A stretch of DNA of 64,000 bases from positions 145,343,501-145,407,500 of the forward strand of contig NC_069661.1 of assembly GCF_027244095.1 (NCBI RefSeq). The letters are read 5' to 3'. The notes under the pieces are model-generated. The model did no database searches. It saw nothing but the letters and a program-made list of their open reading frames with translations, and had not been told where the DNA came from. Shown in pieces: positions 59,291 to 64,000 of the stretch. Within the stretch, counting starts at the first letter, position 1. Each line of letters opens with the position of its first letter. This DNA is from Hemicordylus capensis. Its lineage: Eukaryota > Chordata > Lepidosauria > Squamata > Cordylidae. A program made the position numbers and the translations under genes.

Positions 59291-59866
59291 AAATGTTATT
59301 CTCCAGCCCTCTTATTTTCCACCAAGAGCCAAAGCAGCAGCTGGAGGCTTAGATCCAGGTGGAGTCAAACTGAGTGACTGATTTGGCCCTGGGGAAACAG
59401 CTAGGAGGTGGCACCTCCATTTCCTTTGCAGGAAGAAAAGCCGTGGGGGTGGCTCTCTGTAGAGCATGACAGGAAAGAACCAAAAAAGGCAGCCTCCATA
59501 TCAGGCCACCTCTCAGGACCTTCCAGCTTTGCTTGTACTCTGGCAGAAGAACCCCAGTAGACCACCTTTATATCATGAGAGCTCTGTATCAGACCTCCAC
59601 CCAGGGCAATCCATCCCTGCTGATACTTCAGGGAAAGAGAATGAAGAGGCCCCCTACATAGCAGGCCTCCTCCCAAATGCAGGATCAGCAATGAGATTAG
59701 ACCTTTAGCCTCCAGGCTGTTTTTCTGCCGGAGAAGAGAGAAGAAGGAAAGCCTGAAAGAGAGCACTTGTCACTGCAGATGTTAGATTTGATATGACAAT
59801 GAAATAAGACAGCAATGCAGGGACCACTGCATTAGCTACACAACTCAGTGGTCAAATGTCTGTCCT
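59291..59866. other. No gene or repeat recognised
   Basis: Frames on both strands lack known domains. Confidence 0.4.
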
Positions 59867-60487
59867 CAGGGGCGTAACGATAGTGGGGGCAGGCAGGGCA
59901 CGTGCCCTGGGCGCCACTTTGGTGGGTCTCGTGCGGGGGCGCCAAAAAGTGCCACGACCCCCCCGATCCCCCCATGGATCGCACAGCGGTGGCGGGTGGC
60001 GGCGGATCATCATCGTGTGCCCTGATCATGGCTTGTGGCGGTGAGCGTGGCGGCGGCAGGCGGCAGCAGGAGTGAGCGCGGCAGTGTCGGGCGGCGGCGG
60101 ATCGCTGAGTGCAGCAGAGCGATGCTGAGGCCTGCCGTCTGGCCCGGCGTCGCTTCCCAACTGCACTGTGCAGTTGGGAAGCGACGCTGGGCCAGACAGC
60201 AGGCCTCGGCGTCGCTCTGATGCACTCGGCGATCCGCCGCCGCCTGCCACCGCCGCGCTCACTCCCGCCGCCGCCCGCCACGCTCACCGCCACAAGCCAT
60301 GATCAGGAAACATGATGACGATCCGCCGCCGCCCGCCGCCGCCACGCGATCAGCCGCCGCCCACCACTGCCGCGCTCACTCCGGCCAGGGCGCAGGTATG
60401 TGGGGGGGGTTGGGGGGGGGCAGAGGGAGGGCGCAATTTCAGTGGCAGAGCTTGCCCTGGGCGCCGTTTTCCCCAGCTACGCCTCTG
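59867..60487. mobile_element. GC-rich palindromic hAT element
   Basis: The 621-bp element starts CAGGGGCGTAACGATAG and ends (reverse) CAGAGGCGTAGCTGGGG. The flanking octamers TCTGTCCT (59859-59866) and CCTGTCCT (60488-60495) differ at one position. The interior is extremely CpG-rich, with long inverted arms meeting near 60165 (GCGTCGCTTCCCAACTGCAC against its complement). It shares termini with the 14486/27428/42925 family but has an unrelated interior. Confidence 0.9.
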
Positions 60488-61092
60488 CCTGTCCTTGACC
60501 ATCTCTAAGAGCCCTTAAAGATGGTCAAGTGTAAGGACAAGAATACGTTTGCTCTTGAGGCTCATTGTGCATGCACTGAGAAGAATCATTAGAATCAACA
60601 GAAGATGCCTTCTTAATGGGATACATTGGGCTGAGTGTTTGCACCTAGAACAACACATCACCATGGGAGTGCTGTGCCCATGAATGCAGTAATGCAAAGA
60701 GGTGATGTTTCAGACAAATGGTGCGCCTGATTTAGACAGCTCTAGGCAACAAGCTTGATACTCTGGCAATGATTCAGGAATATCATCCAATCTTCAAGGT
60801 CAGTTTCCTTTTAAAAGTGAAGAGAGAGTTTCTGTAATCCTGACACCATTATTATATTTTATTAACATTATGCTAACTGGATGGTCATACATTGATTTTC
60901 TTAAAAGGATTCAATTTCCTGGCCAGAGTGACCAACATAAGTCTACTGATTGTTTTAACTTAAGAGAAATAAACAGCTCCAGGAGATATGACTGTTTTGG
61001 ATGCCCCTTAATAAAAATGGAACTACTTTTATAGAATTTCCTTATTTTCCCAAGACCAGATGGCTGAATTTTGAAAGCACATTTAGCAAATA

Positions 61093-61129
<37 letters not shown>

Positions 61130-61419
61130 CTTCTGATAGGGAATAGTTCATATCTGTATCAATATATGCCAGCCCAGGGCCAACTCCAAAAGTAAATGGG
61201 ATATTTGGCCCAGGGGTCGGGGAGCCAACAAATCAGCAGCTGAAAGTCCCTTGCTGTTGCCTAGCAACTGATTCACATCCCTTTGCCTTGGCTCAGCCAA
61301 ATTGCCAAATCAGATCTCAACATGGATATCACAAGCCACTGCACACCTAACCATGACAGTACCTGCAACGAGGCAAGAAAGGATGCATCTTGTCAAGAGA
61401 AAGGCACACCAGCTGCATT
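60488..61419. other. No gene; one dinucleotide repeat
   Basis: Contains (CT)n at 61096-61126. Nothing else is supportable. Confidence 0.45.
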
Positions 61420-61700
61420 CAAGGGTGGAACTTGGGGGGGGGGGTGGCAGCCAGGGCACGTGCCCTAGGCACCACTGAGGAGGGGGCGCCACACCAGTTC
61501 CTGCCACCCCCACCCCATTGCCCACCGGCCCGGCCCCAGGGCCCCTCAGCCACTTGCCATCCTGCTTGCCTTGCCCTCCGGCTCTGGCCTAGGATCCGAG
61601 CGGCCTGCAAACTGCAGAGAGCTCTTCTTCAATCCTCGCCTCTCAGCTGATTGGCAGGTGGGCGGGGCTTCCAGAGAGGCCTCTGTGTAGGCCTCCCTGA
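61420..61700 (+). mobile_element. Truncated relative of the 59867 hAT element
   Basis: It begins CAAGGGTGGAACTTGG and then repeats the CAGGGCACGTGCCC and GGGGGCGCCA words found just inside the left end of the element at 59867. The right end is not found and its boundary is approximate. Confidence 0.6.
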
Positions 61701-62125
61701 AGCCTGGACTTGGCATTCCCCAGCAAGCCAGGAAGGAGGCAGGATGGAAGAGTTCACTGCAGCAGACTCTCTGCCCAGACCATCCAACACAGCTTTTGCA
61801 AGGTAGACTGTGAATTCCTTTTTGTGGTTACCCCCACCCCCCATATATAGGGATCTGCTTGCCATAGGGCTTTGATGGGTTTGGGGGAGAGACTGAGAAG
61901 TCTCTGAATATTTAATTTAAAACAGATTGAAAAATTTCTGGCTTTAAATTTCTGGCTTTTTACTATCTAAAAAGGCCTGTGGCTTGTTTCATGGCAGAAA
62001 ATTACAAAAACTTCTGGAACAAACAATATTATATTCATTCATTCATTCATGTATAAATGCACTTACGTTCAAGTTGTTTTGCACCCCAGAAGGTCTGAGT
62101 GAGAACTGTGAAGCATGTGTTGTGC
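61701..62125. other. No gene or repeat recognised
   Basis: Contains a short (ATTC)n run near 62034-62049. Nothing else is supportable. Confidence 0.4.
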
Positions 62126-62165
62126 TTTTATTTTATTTTATTTTATTTTATTTTATTTTATTTTT
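62126..62165. repeat. (TTTTA)n microsatellite
   Basis: About eight TTTTA units abutting the repeat that follows. Confidence 0.9.
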
Positions 62166-62310
62166 CTTGTGTGTGAACTGCTCTCCAATAACTCACAGGA
62201 CTTCAGGGTACATCTGGCCAACATGTGAATGCAGCACCTCCATTCCAGAGGAGATGTGTGTTAAAGGGCTTTAAAAACCTCATGTGAAAAACCTCCTGGA
62301 ATCAAACTTT
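62166..62310 (+). repeat. Unclassified interspersed repeat, copy 2
   Basis: It matches the second half of 2758-3037 in the same orientation, from GTGAACTGCTC to CATGTGAAAAACCTCC. Confidence 0.6.
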
Positions 62311-62470
62311 ACTGAATCTGTTCAAGAATTCTAAGAAAACAAACATAGGCTCACCCTGCATGGTTTAAAGTCTCCTTTGCTAATCTGCAGCGAGGAGGCC
62401 ATTTTAATAATTAGTGTTTCTAGTGTGTTCTAGGCATTAAAAGTAGCACAAATATATAGTACTCACTGTA

Positions 62471-63538
62471 TCCTCTATAATAAAACCCTTGGTGTCCGTC
62501 CGTGGACAGCCAAGCGTGCGTCCGTGCCTCCCTGGGCTGTTCTGGGCATGTGTGAAGCGGCGCTCCACTTCCTCCCACTTCCAAGCGGCGCTCCACTTCC
62601 TCCCGTCCTGTCTTTGGCCGCGCCAGCGAAGTGGGTCCGCCCTGGCTATCGAGCGAGATGCAGCTCAGTACCACTGGGAGCTGACCAACCTTGGTAAATC
62701 CCCATTCACAAAGAATGTGGTGTATAAAGAAATACTATGAGGGTTGGGTGGGGGGGGGACCAAAAAAAGAATAAAATGAGTAAATTAAGTTAAAAACTGA
62801 GTTGAACAAAAAAATAAAATAATTTAAACAAAAAATATGATCTACAATTAGCCTCATAAGTATTTAAAAACTAAATAAGGGAGATGGCAGATCAAAAGAA
62901 AGTGGGACAGAGGGAAGAGGGAAAAAGAAGAGACAGAGGGACAAGGGGGAGAAGAAATGAAAGAAGAGAGTACGGGAGAGGTAAGGGTAGAATAAAAAAG
63001 GGTGGGGAGGGAGAAAGAAAAATGGATACAAAAATAAGGGTCAAAAGACAGGAAGAGCGAGCAAAAATTACCCCACTCCACACCAGAAAAGACAATGGCC
63101 CAGCGATAAGGAGGAGGTCACAGGGCAGCCAGAGGAGGGAGGGAGGGAAATTATGAAACAAAGGAGTAAGAAAGGAAGGAAAAAGAAAGAAAAAAGAATG
63201 AAGGAAGAAGGACAGAAAACAGACAGAAAAAAGGGAAGAACAGCCAACCGCAAAGAGCGATCCCGTTAAAGAAAGAAAAGAGGAAAAGAGAAATAAGAAA
63301 GAACGATGGGAGTGAGAAGAGGTGGAAGAAAGGAAGAAAAGGAGAGAGAGAGGTAGAGAGAAGAAAGGAAGGAAAGGAAACAGAGGAAGAGGGAGAGAAA
63401 AGGAAGGAGTGCAAGAGAGAAAGAGAAAAATAAAAAAGGAGAGGACGGCAAAAGAAAGAGGTAGAAGCAATAAAGGAAACAACAACAACAACAAAAAGGT
63501 TCTAGCGCCCGTTATTTTAACGGGCTTAAAAATACTAG
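62471..63538 (+). mobile_element. Non-autonomous Helitron
   Basis: The 1068-bp element begins TCCTCTATAATAAAACCC after an A. It ends with an 8-bp-stem hairpin (GCCCGTTA, TTT loop, TAACGGGC at 63507-63525), 13 further nt ending CTAG, and then a T. A|TC...CTAG|T with a subterminal hairpin is the Helitron signature. Near the 5' end a 22-bp segment (AAGCGGCGCTCCACTTCCTC) occurs twice (about 62557 and 62584). Most of the body (62875-63480) is purine-rich GAAAG-type sequence. It contains no Rep/helicase frame. Confidence 0.85.
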
Positions 63539-63540
63539 TA

Positions 63541-63726
63541 TCACTATATATTGTGAAGTGTCCGTGTGTGTATTCAATGAAATGTATTTCCAGGCAGCAT
63601 ACTTATTTTGAAATATCAGACTTAAATCCTTGGGGGCCTGGGGTGCGTGGAGGCCCTGGACATTGAGGGGCTGGGGGCCCATTTTAAAATCTCATCTTGG
63701 CCCATTCCAACCTTGCTATGCCCCTG
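63541..63726 (+). mobile_element. hAT element 3' half, 27428 subfamily
   Basis: It starts at CACTATATATTGTGAAGTGT, aligned with the interior of 27428-27752. It ends CCATTCCAACCTTGCTATGC followed by CCCTG. The 5' half is missing, and about 80 bp of extra sequence interrupts it. It lies directly after the Helitron 3' end. Confidence 0.7.
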
Positions 63727-64000
63727 GCAGTCACTACATGGGTTTCTGCACAACACCTGCACAGAAGAAACTTCCATGTAGAAAGTGTGTCTCTTGTAAA
63801 CTGACCTTGAATTTTCCATCCATGACTGGGATATCTGAGATTTAGAGTCAATAATAAAAGAACAGCACACTGCTTGTGACAGGAAGGGGCAAATTACAAT
63901 GATTTCTTAGTCTGGCAGGGGCTTGTTTTGGCCCTGGCAGAACTTGGCTGTCTGCTCCTGTTGAAAATTCCTCTGTCTAGTGTGGCAAACTAATGTATCC
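63727..64000. other. No feature recognised
   Basis: Window end. Nothing supportable. Confidence 0.4.

Noticed and set aside
59832-60315. Several overlapping frames on both strands with Arg/Pro/Ala-rich products
   Set aside because: They fall inside the CpG-rich palindromic hAT element, where both arms are stop-poor.
62892-63494. 200-codon open frame on the - strand
   Set aside because: It lies in the purine-rich body of the Helitron. The product is an F/L/S-rich artefact of (CTTT)-type repeats.

Overview
This window looks like nuclear DNA of a vertebrate, most likely a squamate reptile. That is an inference from the repeat content: L2-clade and CR1 LINEs, tailed LINE 3' ends with the wording common in lizards and snakes, tRNA-derived SINEs, many palindromic hAT-type DNA elements, and a non-autonomous Helitron. 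No bacterial gene organisation, rRNA, tRNA gene or CRISPR array is visible. Most of the 64 kb is non-coding, and nearly all long open frames are chance frames in low-complexity or palindromic DNA.

One host protein-coding gene can be supported, on the + strand from 54.3 to 58.8 kb. Six exons (54355-54378, 55042-55070, 56226-56900, 57081-57206, 57505-57735, 58549-58745) have good splice signals. Their phases fit, and joined they give one frame of 426 codons plus a stop, followed by AATAAA signals. The 5' end (start codon, any N-terminal domain) is not resolved. The predicted protein has an acidic N-terminal stretch, seven copies of a 24-residue repeat arranged as a higher-order dimer, an arginine-rich segment, a Ser/Pro-rich linker and a C-terminal coiled coil. 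I do not recognise the family.

Layout: 0-5.6 kb is mostly unique A/T-rich DNA with a palindromic MITE at the very start, an unclassified repeat and a solo LTR inside a decayed hAT-like element. 5.6-9.2 kb is a decayed LINE (LINE A) interrupted by an L2 3' end. 9.6-30 kb is largely unrecognised sequence with scattered L2 ends, hAT copies, a GC-rich block next to a polypyrimidine minisatellite (22.2-23.3 kb), a large foldback (24.2-24.7 kb) and an L2 3' end at 26.6 kb. 30.2-33.3 kb is a second LINE of the same general type (LINE B), split by a CR1 3' end. 33.4-40.4 kb is a cluster of palindromic hAT foldbacks, one nested in another. 40.4-42.3 kb is an old L2-clade LINE on the - strand. 42.9-54 kb carries hAT MITEs, a near-perfect 40-bp hairpin, and a paralogous pair that shows an insertion. 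54.3-58.8 kb is the gene. 59-64 kb holds more hAT copies and a Helitron.

The strongest signals for follow-up are the uncharacterised gene with its coding minisatellite, the 43963-44054 hairpin, and several hAT groups in which giant palindromes have intact 8-bp target duplications.
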